In this document: piece by piece, positions 19,153 through 27,743 of the stretch | Position numbering within the stretch: position 1 is the first letter of the stretch | Layout of the letters: the number at the start of each line of letters is the position of its first letter | Assembly (NCBI GenBank): GCA_007130045.1 | Contig: SLTG01000040.1 | Span: 1-35,890, forward strand | Direction: 5' to 3' | DNA: 35,890 nucleotides | DNA from: Opitutales bacterium | Lineage (GTDB): Bacteria > Verrucomicrobiota > Verrucomicrobiia > Opitutales > T3Sed10-336 | The notes under the pieces: model-generated | The model's input: the letters and a program-made list of their open reading frames with translations, nothing else | The model's database searches: none | Told to the model about the DNA's origin: nothing | Program-made: the position numbers and the translations under genes

Positions 19153-19778
19153 GTCAAGCCGTCGCAACGCACGACACCCATGAGGAGCACGGGGAGCACC
19201 CGACCTGTACGGGTATTCCGAACAAGAAAATGTTCATGTGGGCTTTCCTGGCCTCCGACTGCATGTTTTTCGGATGCCTGATCGCCACGCACATGGTTTA
19301 CCGGATTTCCCCGCCGCCCGGCTCGCCGGACCTTCAGGGTATCCTCGACATCGAGATCGTCTCGATCAGCACGTTCCTGCTGCTGATGAGCAGTCTCATG
19401 ATGGCGCTGAGCGTTCACGCGATCGGGAAAAACAACCTGAAGAGTTTCCGCCGCTGCATTCTCGCCACCGTGGGCATGGGCATGGGGTTCCTTCTCATTC
19501 AGAGCTACGAGTGGTACCACTTCGTCCACGAATACGACCTGACGCTCACCAGCAGTCTCTTCGGATCGACGTTCTACACGCTCACGGGAACCCACAAAAT
19601 CCACGTCATCATCGGCATTATCTGGCTGATGACCTACTATTTCTACTCGTTTTCGGGTAAAATGGACCACAAGTCGGAACTCGACGTGGAAGTGGCCGGC
19701 CTTTACTGGCACTTCGTCGACATCGTCTGGATCGTGATCTTCACGGTTGTTTTCCTCCTCGAATTCGTCGACATGTAA
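19149..19778 (+). CDS. coxC: Cytochrome c oxidase subunit III
   Basis: A 209-residue membrane protein with five predicted transmembrane helices (about 28-50, 72-92, 103-123, 139-162 and 185-207). This is the short five-helix form of subunit III found in caa3-type and related oxidases. The family features SDCMFFG in the first helix, YEWYHF after the third and WHFVDIVWIVIF in the last are visible. The N-terminus is His/Glu-rich. Translation is probably coupled to coxA through the ATGA overlap. Subunit III stabilises subunit I and proton uptake and has no cofactor of its own. Confidence 0.95.
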   Translation: MSQAVATHDTHEEHGEHPTCTGIPNKKMFMWAFLASDCMFFGCLIATHMVYRISPPPGSPDLQGILDIEIVSISTFLLLMSSLMMALSVHAIGKNNLKSFRRCILATVGMGMGFLLIQSYEWYHFVHEYDLTLTSSLFGSTFYTLTGTHKIHVIIGIIWLMTYYFYSFSGKMDHKSELDVEVAGLYWHFVDIVWIVIFTVVFLLEFVDM

Positions 19779-19791
19779 CCGGAGTCGAGCT

Positions 19792-20160
19792 ATGATCAAA
19801 CCGTTTCCCAACACACGCGACGACATCAACCGATTCTACACCTTCACCTGGCTGGCCATGTTCCTGGCCCTGATCACCGGAATCGAGATCGTGATCATCT
19901 ACATTCCGGCCCCCTACTGGCTGGTCGCAAGCAGCCTGGTCTTTCTTTCCGCAATCAAGTTCCTCGCCGTGATCTGGTGGTTCATGCACCTGAAATGGGA
20001 CAAGATCTTCTGCACCATTCTCTTTATGACGGGACTCATCCTCGCCGGCGGAATCGCGGCGGCCCTGCTCGCAATCTTCTACTTCGACCCGCACGAACCG
20101 ACCTACGATGACGATATGATGCAGGGGCCGCCGATCATCGAACACGTTGCGAACGTGTGA
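19792..20160 (+). CDS. coxD: Cytochrome c oxidase subunit IV (prokaryotic type)
   Basis: A 122-residue protein with three hydrophobic helices (about 16-36, 41-62 and 70-91) and a short acidic tail. The pattern KFLAVIWWFMHLKWD is typical of prokaryotic COX4. ATG 19792 has a good ribosome binding site, GGAG at 19781-19784, whereas an upstream in-frame start at 19747 would overlap coxC. The role is accessory, in stability and assembly of the oxidase. Confidence 0.9.
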   Translation: MIKPFPNTRDDINRFYTFTWLAMFLALITGIEIVIIYIPAPYWLVASSLVFLSAIKFLAVIWWFMHLKWDKIFCTILFMTGLILAGGIAAALLAIFYFDPHEPTYDDDMMQGPPIIEHVANV

Positions 20161-20194
20161 TTTCGCATCTGTAATTCGCCGCCCGTATTAGAGC

Positions 20195-21022
20195 ATGAAC
20201 TGGTGGCATTGGCATACGGAACCGGAGCTGATTGGAAGTCTGCTGCTAATGGCGTGGCTCTATGCGCTGGGGACCGGTCCTTTGCGTGCGAACATCGCGC
20301 CGGGCAAGCATTTCCCCAAGCGGGAAGCGGCCTGCTTTTACTCCGGGCTGGTCCTGCTCTACCTCGCCGTCGGGTCTCCGCTGGACCTCATGGGCGAGGT
20401 CTACCTGTTCAGCGCCCACATGTTCCAGCACATTTTGCTCATCTATCCTGTCGCAATCCTCATCATCGTCGGCATCCCCGGATGGCTCGCGGACGCCGCG
20501 CTCAAAGCGTCCGCGATCCGGGCGCCGATCCGTTTTCTGACTCGACCGGTTGTCGCCGGCCTGCTCTTCGCCTTCGTTCTGACCGCCTGGCACGTTCCCG
20601 CGCTCTACGACTGGGCGCTTCAGGACCGTCTCGTCCACAATATCGAACACCTGACCATGTTCATGGTCTCGCTCTGTGTCTGGTGGGTCGTTTTCAACAA
20701 GTCCAGCCGACTTCCCGCCGCCGGCTACGGAACCCAGATCCTTCTCGTTTTCTGCATCTCGGTCGCCAAGGTCCCCGTCGCCGCGTACCTGACCTTCGCC
20801 CCCGACGTCCTTTACCCCACCTACGAGTTCGCCCCGCGAATATTCGGGATCTCGGCCGCGGAAGATCAGGTTCTCGGAGGCGCAATCATGACTCTGCTCG
20901 CCAAGTTCGGCGGCATCTCAATCATGGCCTGGTCCTTTTACCAATGGGCACGATCGACAAGAAACGAGGAGGATTTCAAGTACTCCATCGAAAGCCTCGC
21001 GCCGAAACGAAGGGCGACATAG
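20195..21022 (+). CDS. ctaG: CtaG-type cytochrome c oxidase assembly protein (caa3_CtaG family)
   Basis: A 275-residue polytopic membrane protein with about seven hydrophobic helices. The family pattern is clear: an N-terminal WHWHTEPELIG, SPLDLMGEVYLFSAHMFQHILL in the third helix region, TAWHVPALYDWAL, and VHNIEHLTMFMVSLCVWW. The repeated His residues in or near helices resemble copper or heme handling sites, although this family's chemistry is not settled. This is the Bacillus-type CtaG needed for caa3 activity, not the Cox11-type protein that shares the symbol. It is last in the cox cluster, 34 bp after coxD. Heme O/A synthases and Sco are not in the window. Confidence 0.92.
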   Translation: MNWWHWHTEPELIGSLLLMAWLYALGTGPLRANIAPGKHFPKREAACFYSGLVLLYLAVGSPLDLMGEVYLFSAHMFQHILLIYPVAILIIVGIPGWLADAALKASAIRAPIRFLTRPVVAGLLFAFVLTAWHVPALYDWALQDRLVHNIEHLTMFMVSLCVWWVVFNKSSRLPAAGYGTQILLVFCISVAKVPVAAYLTFAPDVLYPTYEFAPRIFGISAAEDQVLGGAIMTLLAKFGGISIMAWSFYQWARSTRNEEDFKYSIESLAPKRRAT

Positions 21023-21117
21023 GCCGAAGGAACGTTACTCCGGCAGGTCCGACCCCGGGATGCGAACGGCTGGCCAAGGCCGTGCCCGTAAATCCCCGAT
21101 CAAAAATCCTCCATTCC

Positions 21118-21900
21118 TCAATCCTTCCTGACGGTCAGTAATTCGACTTTCTCGGCAAGCCCGCGGTTCTCGTCGATTTCAATCAGCGCCGCGGAGATGC
21201 GAACGTCGCCCGATGCCACTTCGAAGCGGCGCGGCATCCCGTCCAGGAACCGTTCCAGCACCGGCTTCACCTCCCGCCCCAGCACCGACCGGTAGGGTCC
21301 GGTCATTCCCGCGTCGGTCAGATAGGCGGTGCCCTTCGGCAGAACGGCCGCGTCGGCCGTCGGAACGTGGGTGTGGGTCCCGATCACCGCCGCAACCCGT
21401 CCGTCGAGGTACCACCCCAGCGCGATCTTCTCGGATGTCGCCTCCGCATGAATCTCGACGAGCACCGCGTCGGTCTCCGCCTTTAATTCGTCCACCAAAC
21501 GGTCGGCGGCCAGGAACGGGCACTGGTTCGGGTTCATGAACGTCCGCCCCATCACCGTGAACACCCCGAGGCGGAATCCTCCCTTTTCCACGACGAGACT
21601 GGTCTGTCCCGGACAGGCCGCCGCCATATTCGCCGGGCGACAAACGTAGTCGTGCGAGACAATCTCGCTCGGAAAGGATTTCTGGTCCCAGGCGTGGTCC
21701 CCGAGGGTAATCGCATCCACTCCGATGGAGGCGAGTTCGGCGGCGATTCTCCCATTCAGACCGGCGCCCCCGGCGGCGTTCTCCGCATTCGCCACCACGA
21801 TGTCGATGCCATGCTTTCGGCGGATTGACGACAGCCGCTCCGCCAGAAACGTCCTGCCGGGCCGCCCCACGATGTCCCCGATAAACAATACTTTTTTCAC
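21118..21900 (-). CDS. ymdB: YmdB-type metallophosphoesterase (TIGR00282 family)
   Basis: A 260-residue cytoplasmic phosphoesterase of the YmdB/DR1281 family, whose characterised members hydrolyse 2',3'-cyclic nucleotides. Candidate metal ligands are D9 (FIGDIVG), E40 and N41 (ANAENAAGG), D68 (TLGDHAWD), H151, and H176 with H178 ([10 protein letters not shown]). The family usually has Asn at the D68 position, a small departure. GTG 21900 was chosen because family similarity starts there; a TTG at 21936 would add 12 unsupported residues. The gene is convergent with ctaG and is not next to rny as in Bacillus. Physiological role here unknown. Confidence 0.9.
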   Translation of the reverse strand: MKKVLFIGDIVGRPGRTFLAERLSSIRRKHGIDIVVANAENAAGGAGLNGRIAAELASIGVDAITLGDHAWDQKSFPSEIVSHDYVCRPANMAAACPGQTSLVVEKGGFRLGVFTVMGRTFMNPNQCPFLAADRLVDELKAETDAVLVEIHAEATSEKIALGWYLDGRVAAVIGTHTHVPTADAAVLPKGTAYLTDAGMTGPYRSVLGREVKPVLERFLDGMPRRFEVASGDVRISAALIEIDENRGLAEKVELLTVRKD

Positions 21901-22029
21901 CGGCCCATCATGACCCCCGCAATAAAAAAACTTCAACGCGGAAAACGAAATCCATCCGCACTCGAAATCTAACTTGCATATCCGGCCGGGAGTGAGTTAG
22001 TTCTTCTGTTTTTGAACCTGAATGAAGCC

Positions 22030-23805
22030 ATGAAAACCGATCCGTTAATCACCACCTTCCCAAAGCCTGAAATCGGCAAGGAAATGAAGGGCGCCGAAGC
22101 CGTCATTGATTGCCTCGTGCGCGAAGGTGTAGAGGTGATTTTCGCCTATCCGGGCGGCGCTTCACAAGACCTCCACCAGGCGCTGGCCAAGTGCGAGAAG
22201 ATCCGAACGATACTCCCGCGCCACGAGCAGGGCGGCGCCTTCGCCGCGGAGGGCTACGCGCGCACCACCGGCAAGCCGGGCGTTTGCATGGCCACAAGCG
22301 GACCGGGCGCGACCAATCTGATCACGGCGATCGCGGACGCCTTCATGGACAGCACTCCCCTGGTCGCGATTACCGGCCAGGTCAAACAGCAGTTCATCGG
22401 CAAGAGCGCGTTCCAGGAGACCGACATCTTCGGAATGACCCTTCCGATCGTCAAACACAGCTACTTGGTCCTCAAAGTGGAGGACATCCCTCATGTGATC
22501 AAGGAAGCCTTTCACATAGCCACTTCGGGACGTCCGGGTCCGGTCCTGATTGATATTCCCAAGGACGTTCAACAGACCATTTTCCAACCGGTTTACCCTC
22601 AGAAGGCCGAACCGAAGAGCTACGAGCCGAGTCCTCGCGCGGAGGACGAAGCGCTCAACGAAGTGATCGGTCTCGTCGCGCGGGCCGAAAAGCCGGTCCT
22701 CTACGTCGGCGGCGGAATTATTTCGGGCGACGCCCATGACGAACTTCTCAAGTTCGCCGAACGCGCGAACATCCCGGTCACAACCACGCTCATGGGTGTC
22801 GGCTGTTTCCCGGAAACGCACCCGCTTTCCCTGAAGTGGTTCGGCATGCACGGCACTGTCGCGGGGAACTATGCGGTTCATCAGTCCGACCTGCTCCTCG
22901 CCTTCGGCGTTCGCTTCGACGACCGGATTACCGGAGAGGTCAGCAAGTTCGCCCCGAATGCCACGATCGTTCACATCGACGTCGACGCGTCCGAACACAA
23001 CAAAAACAAGGTTGTCAAGTATCCGATCACCTCGGACATCAAGCACGCGCTTGGCCGGATGAACGAACTCATGGAGAAATCCGGGTTCAAAACGCCCGAC
23101 CGCGCGGCGTGGAGGGACAAGATTGAGGGCTGGAAAAAGAAATACCCGTTTTCGTTCAAAAAAAACGGCAACGACTTCGTGCTCGCCCAGGAAGCGATTC
23201 GAATTCTCTTCGAACTGACACGGGGCGATGCGATCATCACGACCGGCGTCGGCCAGCACCAGATGTGGGCAGCCCAATTCTACGATTTCGTACGGGCGCG
23301 GAGTTTTGTCAGCTCCCTCGGGCTTGGCGCGATGGGCTTCGGTTACCCGGCCGCGCTCGGAGCGAAGACGGCTTTCCCCGACCGCCAGGTCGTCGATATC
23401 GACGGCGACGGCTCGTTCCTGATGAACATCCAGGAACTCGCGACCGCGAAGATTGAGAATATCGCCGCAAAGGCGCTGGTCCTCAACAACCAGCACCTCG
23501 GAATGGTCGTCCAGTGGGAGGACCGTTTTTACAATAGCGCCCGCGCCCACACGATCCTGGGCGACAAGGAAAACATCGGCGGCCCGGAGAATCTCCCCGG
23601 CCTGTATCCCAACTTCGTGGAAATCGCCAAAGGTTTCGGAGTTCCAGGTCGCATGATCTACAAGCAGGAGGACCTGAGGGACGCGATTCAGGAAATGCTC
23701 GACTGCGACGGTCCCTACGTGCTCGATGTCATCGTTCCCTACACCGAACACGTCCTTCCGATGATCCCGGCCGGCAAGACCGTGGACGACATGATTATCG
23801 AATGA
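22030..23805 (+). CDS. ilvB: Acetolactate synthase, large (catalytic) subunit
   Basis: A 591-residue thiamine diphosphate enzyme catalysing the first common step of branched-chain amino acid synthesis: two pyruvate to acetolactate, or pyruvate plus 2-oxobutyrate. The cofactor-activating glutamate is E66 in PRHEQGG. The ThDP/Mg motif starts at GDGSF (459-463) and ends at NN (486-487). The FAD-binding middle domain is present, as expected for AHAS. The stretch [16 protein letters not shown] resembles the plant/cyanobacterial form of the enzyme. No ilvN regulatory subunit follows; the next gene is on the other strand. The start at ATG 22030 is preferred to a TTG at 22012; neither has a clear Shine-Dalgarno. 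Confidence 0.95.
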   Translation: MKTDPLITTFPKPEIGKEMKGAEAVIDCLVREGVEVIFAYPGGASQDLHQALAKCEKIRTILPRHEQGGAFAAEGYARTTGKPGVCMATSGPGATNLITAIADAFMDSTPLVAITGQVKQQFIGKSAFQETDIFGMTLPIVKHSYLVLKVEDIPHVIKEAFHIATSGRPGPVLIDIPKDVQQTIFQPVYPQKAEPKSYEPSPRAEDEALNEVIGLVARAEKPVLYVGGGIISGDAHDELLKFAERANIPVTTTLMGVGCFPETHPLSLKWFGMHGTVAGNYAVHQSDLLLAFGVRFDDRITGEVSKFAPNATIVHIDVDASEHNKNKVVKYPITSDIKHALGRMNELMEKSGFKTPDRAAWRDKIEGWKKKYPFSFKKNGNDFVLAQEAIRILFELTRGDAIITTGVGQHQMWAAQFYDFVRARSFVSSLGLGAMGFGYPAALGAKTAFPDRQVVDIDGDGSFLMNIQELATAKIENIAAKALVLNNQHLGMVVQWEDRFYNSARAHTILGDKENIGGPENLPGLYPNFVEIAKGFGVPGRMIYKQEDLRDAIQEMLDCDGPYVLDVIVPYTEHVLPMIPAGKTVDDMIIE

Positions 23806-23808
23806 TGT

Positions 23809-24312
23809 TCAATTGATGATATCGAGGAGCTCGACCGTTTCGATCTTCCAATCGCCGTCTTCCCGGATCCATTCCACGCGGAAACGACGGGCTTCCCGGG
23901 CCTCGCCGCCGCTGTGCGACAAACTGCCCCGCCCGGTCAGCTCCATCACCGCGCTCTCGCCGTCTTCAGCGATCTCCAATTGCCGGTCGGTCGCCCGGAG
24001 GCTGAGTTCCTGCGCGTTTGCCCGGACCTGGACAATTGCCGCGGTCAATTCGTCGCGCCCGCTCACTCCCCCCGGAAACGGCCGCCCAAGGTCCAAGCTG
24101 AAATCGCTCGAAAAGTGATCCGCGATTTCACGGGCCCGGCTGACACCGACAAAAACCGTCTCGTTCCCGTCCTTGCCCGCCACTTCCACCAGCCGGTTCA
24201 CCTTGGAATGAATGATCCTTTCGTCATCCTCCAGCCAGAGGTAAAAGTACCCAAAATACAATGCGGCGCCCGCCACCAGCACGGCCGGGATCAGAATGCG
24301 AAGGTTCCTCAT
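23809..24312 (-). CDS. Membrane-anchored NTF2-like protein, function unknown
   Basis: A 167-residue protein with one N-terminal transmembrane helix (about 5-24). An extracytoplasmic domain follows whose pattern (a helical first half, then long strands ending in EWIREDGDWKIETVELLDI) resembles the NTF2/SnoaL-like fold. No catalytic residues can be proposed. The ATG chosen lies directly before the hydrophobic helix; an upstream in-frame start would add 15 residues. Its stop is 3 bp from the ilvB stop in a tail-to-tail arrangement, so it is not in the ilvB operon. The fold assignment is moderate. Confidence 0.7.
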   Translation of the reverse strand: MRNLRILIPAVLVAGAALYFGYFYLWLEDDERIIHSKVNRLVEVAGKDGNETVFVGVSRAREIADHFSSDFSLDLGRPFPGGVSGRDELTAAIVQVRANAQELSLRATDRQLEIAEDGESAVMELTGRGSLSHSGGEAREARRFRVEWIREDGDWKIETVELLDIIN

Positions 24313-24406
24313 GGCTTTTTTAATTAGACGATTCCCCCTCAATGCGCAATCCTTCACCGCAGGCTTGCCAAAATAACAGACGCCGGGCGCCCCCTCGCCC
24401 GATCCC

Positions 24407-25336
24407 TTACGCTCTTGGATGCGCCTTGCGGTAAACTTCCCGCAGGCGCCCGACCGAGACGTGGGTGTAGATCTGGGTCGTCGAGATGTTGACGTGTCCG
24501 AGCAATTCCTGCACCAGACGCAGGTCCGCCCCGTTGTTCAGGAGATGGGTCGCGTACGAGTGCCGGATTTTGTGCGGCGAAATATCCATCGGCAGTTCCG
24601 CGAGCGCGAGGTAACGTTTTAGGATCAATTGAACCTGCCTTGTGTAAAGCCGGCGTTTCCCGTCGTTCGTCAGAAGCACGGCGTCTTCGTATCCGGTCGC
24701 CGGAGCGAACTCGCTATTGAACTTCCGGAGGCACGCGAGCGCCACCGTCCCGAGTGGGCACAGCCGCTCTTTCTTTCCTTTCCCCATCACTCGGGCGACA
24801 CCGTTTGAAAGATCAATATTCCCGTAGCTCAGGCTCACCAACTCGCTCACCCGCAATCCCCCTCCGTAAAGCAACTCCATGATCAACCGGTCGCGCCAGG
24901 CCCGGAACGGTGAAATCGTCTCGTTCTCGAGCAGGCGCATCGGGCCGTCCAGCAGCGTTCGAATCTGTCGCTCGGTGAGAAACTTCGGAAGCGGCCGGTC
25001 GAGCTTGGGAAGATTGATTCCCGTGAACGGGTTCACGGTAATGGATTTCCGTTTGATCCAGTACCGGTAGAACGTCCGAAGGGCCGATACATGATTGTGG
25101 AGCGTGCGTTTCGAAAAACGGCGCTGCGCTTCGATCAGAAAACCTCGCACGCGGCGTGGCGGGATGTTCGCGGGGTCCGGCTCCCCTCCGCTCTCTTCCA
25201 CGAGCCAACGCAGAAAATCCTCAACCGCCGAACGGTAGTTGCGCACCGTGTAGCGGGAAAGGCGCCGCTCCGAGTGCAGGTAAGCGACAAATGGACCCAC
25301 CCATCGGGATTGCGGCGCTTCCGGTTGTTTTTCCAT
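24407..25336 (-). CDS. Xer-type tyrosine recombinase (XerC/XerD family)
   Basis: A 309-residue site-specific recombinase. The N-terminal SAM-like core-binding domain spans about 11-100. The catalytic domain has R162 (GGLRVSEL), K186/K188 in GKGKKER, H255 and R258 (PHKIRHSYATHLL), H281 (LLGHVNISTT) and nucleophile Y290 (YTHV). All active-site residues are intact and the length matches XerC/XerD, so the likeliest role is chromosome dimer resolution at dif. C or D cannot be decided from one copy. It lies 47 bp downstream of the deoR-type gene on the same strand. No attachment sites or cargo genes suggest a phage or integron integrase. Confidence 0.9.
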   Translation of the reverse strand: MEKQPEAPQSRWVGPFVAYLHSERRLSRYTVRNYRSAVEDFLRWLVEESGGEPDPANIPPRRVRGFLIEAQRRFSKRTLHNHVSALRTFYRYWIKRKSITVNPFTGINLPKLDRPLPKFLTERQIRTLLDGPMRLLENETISPFRAWRDRLIMELLYGGGLRVSELVSLSYGNIDLSNGVARVMGKGKKERLCPLGTVALACLRKFNSEFAPATGYEDAVLLTNDGKRRLYTRQVQLILKRYLALAELPMDISPHKIRHSYATHLLNNGADLRLVQELLGHVNISTTQIYTHVSVGRLREVYRKAHPRA

Positions 25337-25383
25337 TTCGTCACCCGTATCCGGGTTCAGGTTGTATTATTGATCGTTCACGT

Positions 25384-26172
25384 CTATATACGCGACACCT
25401 TTTCATCGGAGCCGATTCCGGCGCAAATCACCTCGATGTTCGCACGGCGAAGCGCGTCAACAAGTTCGCTCGGCGCCTTTTCGTCTGTGATCACGCAGTC
25501 GATACTGTCGAGACCGCAAACAAACGACATCGATTTGCGGCCGAATTTCTTGTGGTCGATGCAGAAAACCACTTTGCGCGCGGCACGGATCATCGCTTTC
25601 TGAATATCGATCAGGAGGGCGTGACTGTTATAGACACCCTCCTCGGTAATCCCGCTGCACCCCATGATCGCCACGTCCGCGTGCATCTCGGAAAACGCGC
25701 TGATAGTCAGCGGCCCGACAAGCACTCCCAGCCGCGGATAAAGCACGCCGCCGGCGACGACGATCTCCACAAGACTGGACGAAGCGAAGAGATTCGCCAC
25801 CGGCAGCGAGTTTGTCAGGATGTGCGGCTTCTTGTCACCGAGACGGCAGGCGACGTGGTAAACCGTCGTTCCCGCATCGAGAATCACGCTCTGGTCCGGT
25901 CGGATCATCTCCGCGCACACCCTTCCTATCGCTTCCTTTTCCTCGACCTCCCGAGTGTCGCGCATCCGGAATACGAATTCATCGCTCTTCGGCTGGACGA
26001 TCCGTGCCCCGCCATGTGTCCGCCGAATGTTCCCGCCCTCCTCCAATGCGGTCAGATCCCGCCGTACGGTCGATACGGAAACCTCGACATGACCGGCGAG
26101 TTCCTCCAGCGACGCGAACTCCACCCGTCGCAGGTATTCCTCCAGTCGTGACTGACGTTCTTCCGTCTGCAT
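25384..26172 (-). CDS. DeoR-family transcriptional regulator of the BMC operon
   Basis: A 262-residue regulator. An N-terminal winged HTH (about 5-58, SLEELAGHVEVSVSTVRRDL, then the IRRTHGGA wing) is followed by a DeoR C-terminal sugar-phosphate sensor domain with DAGTT (99-103), a ligand-binding motif of the family. It is divergent from pduL with 142 bp between starts, and a DeoR-type gene is a usual member of PVM microcompartment loci. It probably represses the operon until a sugar phosphate intermediate appears; the ligand is inferred, not visible. ATG 26172 was chosen; a TTG at 26181 would add three residues. Confidence 0.9.
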   Translation of the reverse strand: MQTEERQSRLEEYLRRVEFASLEELAGHVEVSVSTVRRDLTALEEGGNIRRTHGGARIVQPKSDEFVFRMRDTREVEEKEAIGRVCAEMIRPDQSVILDAGTTVYHVACRLGDKKPHILTNSLPVANLFASSSLVEIVVAGGVLYPRLGVLVGPLTISAFSEMHADVAIMGCSGITEEGVYNSHALLIDIQKAMIRAARKVVFCIDHKKFGRKSMSFVCGLDSIDCVITDEKAPSELVDALRRANIEVICAGIGSDEKVSRI

Positions 26173-26210
26173 GGTGATCAAAAGGACACTTTCGCCAGGC
26201 GCTTATTGAT

Positions 26211-26288
26211 AGATTTTGGGATTTTTTGGAATTTTATTGCCTTTTTTGCGTTTTTTTATTGACGCTGATTCCATCGGCTTCCCAGTAT
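26211..26288 (+). promoter_or_regulatory. Phased T-tracts and candidate promoter of the BMC operon
   Basis: Five T-runs (26214-26217, 26222-26227, 26232-26235, 26242-26247 and 26251-26257) are spaced 9-11 bp apart, close to one helical turn, which should bend the DNA. They end directly at TTGACG (26259-26264), a good -35 element. CAGTAT (26283-26288) is a weak -10 after an 18-bp spacer. ATTGAC (26258-26263) is repeated inverted as GTCAAT at 26292-26297. Transcription would start just before pduL. The T-tracts are observed; promoter and operator use are inferred. Confidence 0.5.
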
Positions 26289-26314
26289 CGAGTCAATCAA
26301 AAGATTTTGAAGCC

Positions 26315-26995
26315 ATGCAAAACCCTTCACCACCAGTGCCGGATCGAGCGGTAATCGAACATTTTGTCAGGCAGGCCGTCTATCGCCAACTGGGAAAACC
26401 GGTTCCCGCGACGGCCACCGCCCCGAATCCGCTCGTCGTCAATGTCAGCGCCCGGCACTGCCATCTGACGCAGGACGCCGTGGAACTTCTTTTTGGAAAA
26501 GGCCACGAACTCCGCGTCCACAAGTGGCTGTACCAGGAGGGCCAGTTCGCGGCTCAAGAAACCGTCACTCTGATCGGGCCGCGCAGCCGCGTGATTTCCA
26601 ACCTTCGGATTCTCGGCCCATGCCGCAATATCAACCAGGTCGAGTTGGCGTACACAGACGCCGTCGCCCTCGGTTTCGATGTTCCCCTCCGCCTTTCGGG
26701 CGACATCGACGGCACGCCCGGCTGCATGCTGATGGGACCCTCCGGTTTTCTGGAGATGCCCAACGGCGTCATTCGGGCGATGCGCCACGCCCACATGCAC
26801 CCGGATGACGCGGCGTTTTACGCCGTCAAGAACAAGGAGATGATGAAACTCCGCGTGGGCGGCCCCTGCGCCGTCACGTTCGAGGAGGTCCTCGTCCGCG
26901 TCGATGAAAGTGTTAAACTCGAAGTGCATATCGACACCGACGAAGGCAACGCCTGCAATCTTCGGGCCGACACGCCATGCGAACTTCTCAAATAA
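26315..26995 (+). CDS. pduL: PduL-type phosphotransacylase of the microcompartment
   Basis: A 226-residue enzyme that transfers an acyl group from CoA to phosphate, regenerating CoA inside the shell; here probably lactyl-CoA to lactyl-phosphate. Two PduL domains are visible. Metal-ligand motifs are H48-C-H50 (SARHCHLT) and H158-A-H160-M-H162 (RHAHMHP), with a conserved H205 in EVHIDTDEGNA. Residues 10-27 (DRAVIEHFVRQAVYRQLG) form an amphipathic helix followed by a Pro/Ala-rich linker, the form of an encapsulation peptide. First gene of the operon. The start is the ATG just before this peptide; the frame is open further upstream through the promoter region but without homology. Confidence 0.93.
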   Translation: MQNPSPPVPDRAVIEHFVRQAVYRQLGKPVPATATAPNPLVVNVSARHCHLTQDAVELLFGKGHELRVHKWLYQEGQFAAQETVTLIGPRSRVISNLRILGPCRNINQVELAYTDAVALGFDVPLRLSGDIDGTPGCMLMGPSGFLEMPNGVIRAMRHAHMHPDDAAFYAVKNKEMMKLRVGGPCAVTFEEVLVRVDESVKLEVHIDTDEGNACNLRADTPCELLK

Positions 26996-27039
26996 TCTCC
27001 CGAAGAGAATCTCAACCTGTCAAAATCAGATAAAATACC

Positions 27040-27309
27040 ATGAATGAAGCATTAGGAATGGTCGAAACCAAGGGTTACACCGGCAGCGTGGAAGCCAGTG
27101 ACGCCATGGTCAAAGCCGCAAATGTCAGCCTCGTTAAAACCGTCCAAATCGGCGGCGGTTTCATCACCGTCCTCGCCCGCGGGGACGTCGGCAGTGTAAA
27201 GGCAGCCGTCGATGCCGGTTCGTCCGCCGCGTCACGCGTCGGCGAACTCGTCAGTTCACACGTAATCGCCCGGCCTCATGAGGATCTCCTCAAGGTCTTC
27301 ATGAAATAA
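27040..27309 (+). CDS. BMC-H shell hexamer protein, copy 1
   Basis: An 89-residue single-domain BMC (PF00936-type) protein that forms hexameric facet tiles. Landmarks: [19 protein letters not shown], the inter-subunit lysine K25 in [20 protein letters not shown], and VIARPH (75-80) carrying the edge arginine. The pore loop reads IGGG (37-40) rather than the common IGSG, so the hexamer pore lacks the serine side chain. It lies 44 bp after pduL and 27 bp before the second copy. Confidence 0.95.
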   Translation: MNEALGMVETKGYTGSVEASDAMVKAANVSLVKTVQIGGGFITVLARGDVGSVKAAVDAGSSAASRVGELVSSHVIARPHEDLLKVFMK

Positions 27310-27336
27310 TCCCGTAACCTTTTTTTCAATACGACC

Positions 27337-27615
27337 ATGGCACAGCAAGCATTAGGAATGATCGAAGTGCAGGGCCTTTGCGCCCTGCTCGAAGCCAGCG
27401 ACGCCGCCCTCAAGGCCGCCGACGTCACACTCGTCGGCTGGGAGAAGATCGGCAGCGGCTTCGTCACCGCCTTCTTCCGCGGCGATGTCGCCGCGGTGAA
27501 AGCCGCCACCGACGCCGCCGCCTCCGCCGCATCACAAATCGGCAAGGTAATCAGCGTCCAGGTGATCCCGCGCCCTCACCAGGAACTCGCAGGACTCGGA
27601 AGCTGGCTCGGGTAA
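27337..27615 (+). CDS. BMC-H shell hexamer protein, copy 2
   Basis: A 92-residue BMC-H protein with the canonical pore loop IGSG (38-41), the conserved lysine K26 (LKAADV) and VIPRPH at the edge. Tryptophan and glutamate precede the pore loop (GWEK, 34-37), unlike the other two copies. The short C-terminal tail GLGSWLG differs from its neighbours. A 128-bp gap without a gene separates it from the kinase gene. Confidence 0.95.
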   Translation: MAQQALGMIEVQGLCALLEASDAALKAADVTLVGWEKIGSGFVTAFFRGDVAAVKAATDAAASAASQIGKVISVQVIPRPHQELAGLGSWLG

Positions 27616-27743
27616 TCGCCGCTCCGGACAAAGGAGGTTTCGCGTTTCAGGAACAGAAAATCTGTAATATTGAACCTGGAACTCCCTTTTCCGAATCCTG
27701 GCACCCGAACACTCCAGACCGTATCCAGACCGCAATTTCAGGC

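Noticed and set aside
22162-23751. 529-codon minus-strand frame inside ilvB (and similar ones at 6367-7878 and 16090-17439)
   Set aside because: Each lies wholly, or almost wholly, opposite a well-supported conserved gene and shows no domain or ribosome binding site of its own.
24407-25336. Tyrosine recombinase as integrase of a mobile island carrying the BMC locus
   Set aside because: Length and motifs fit housekeeping XerC/XerD, and no tRNA gene, attachment-site repeats or other mobility genes were seen around it.
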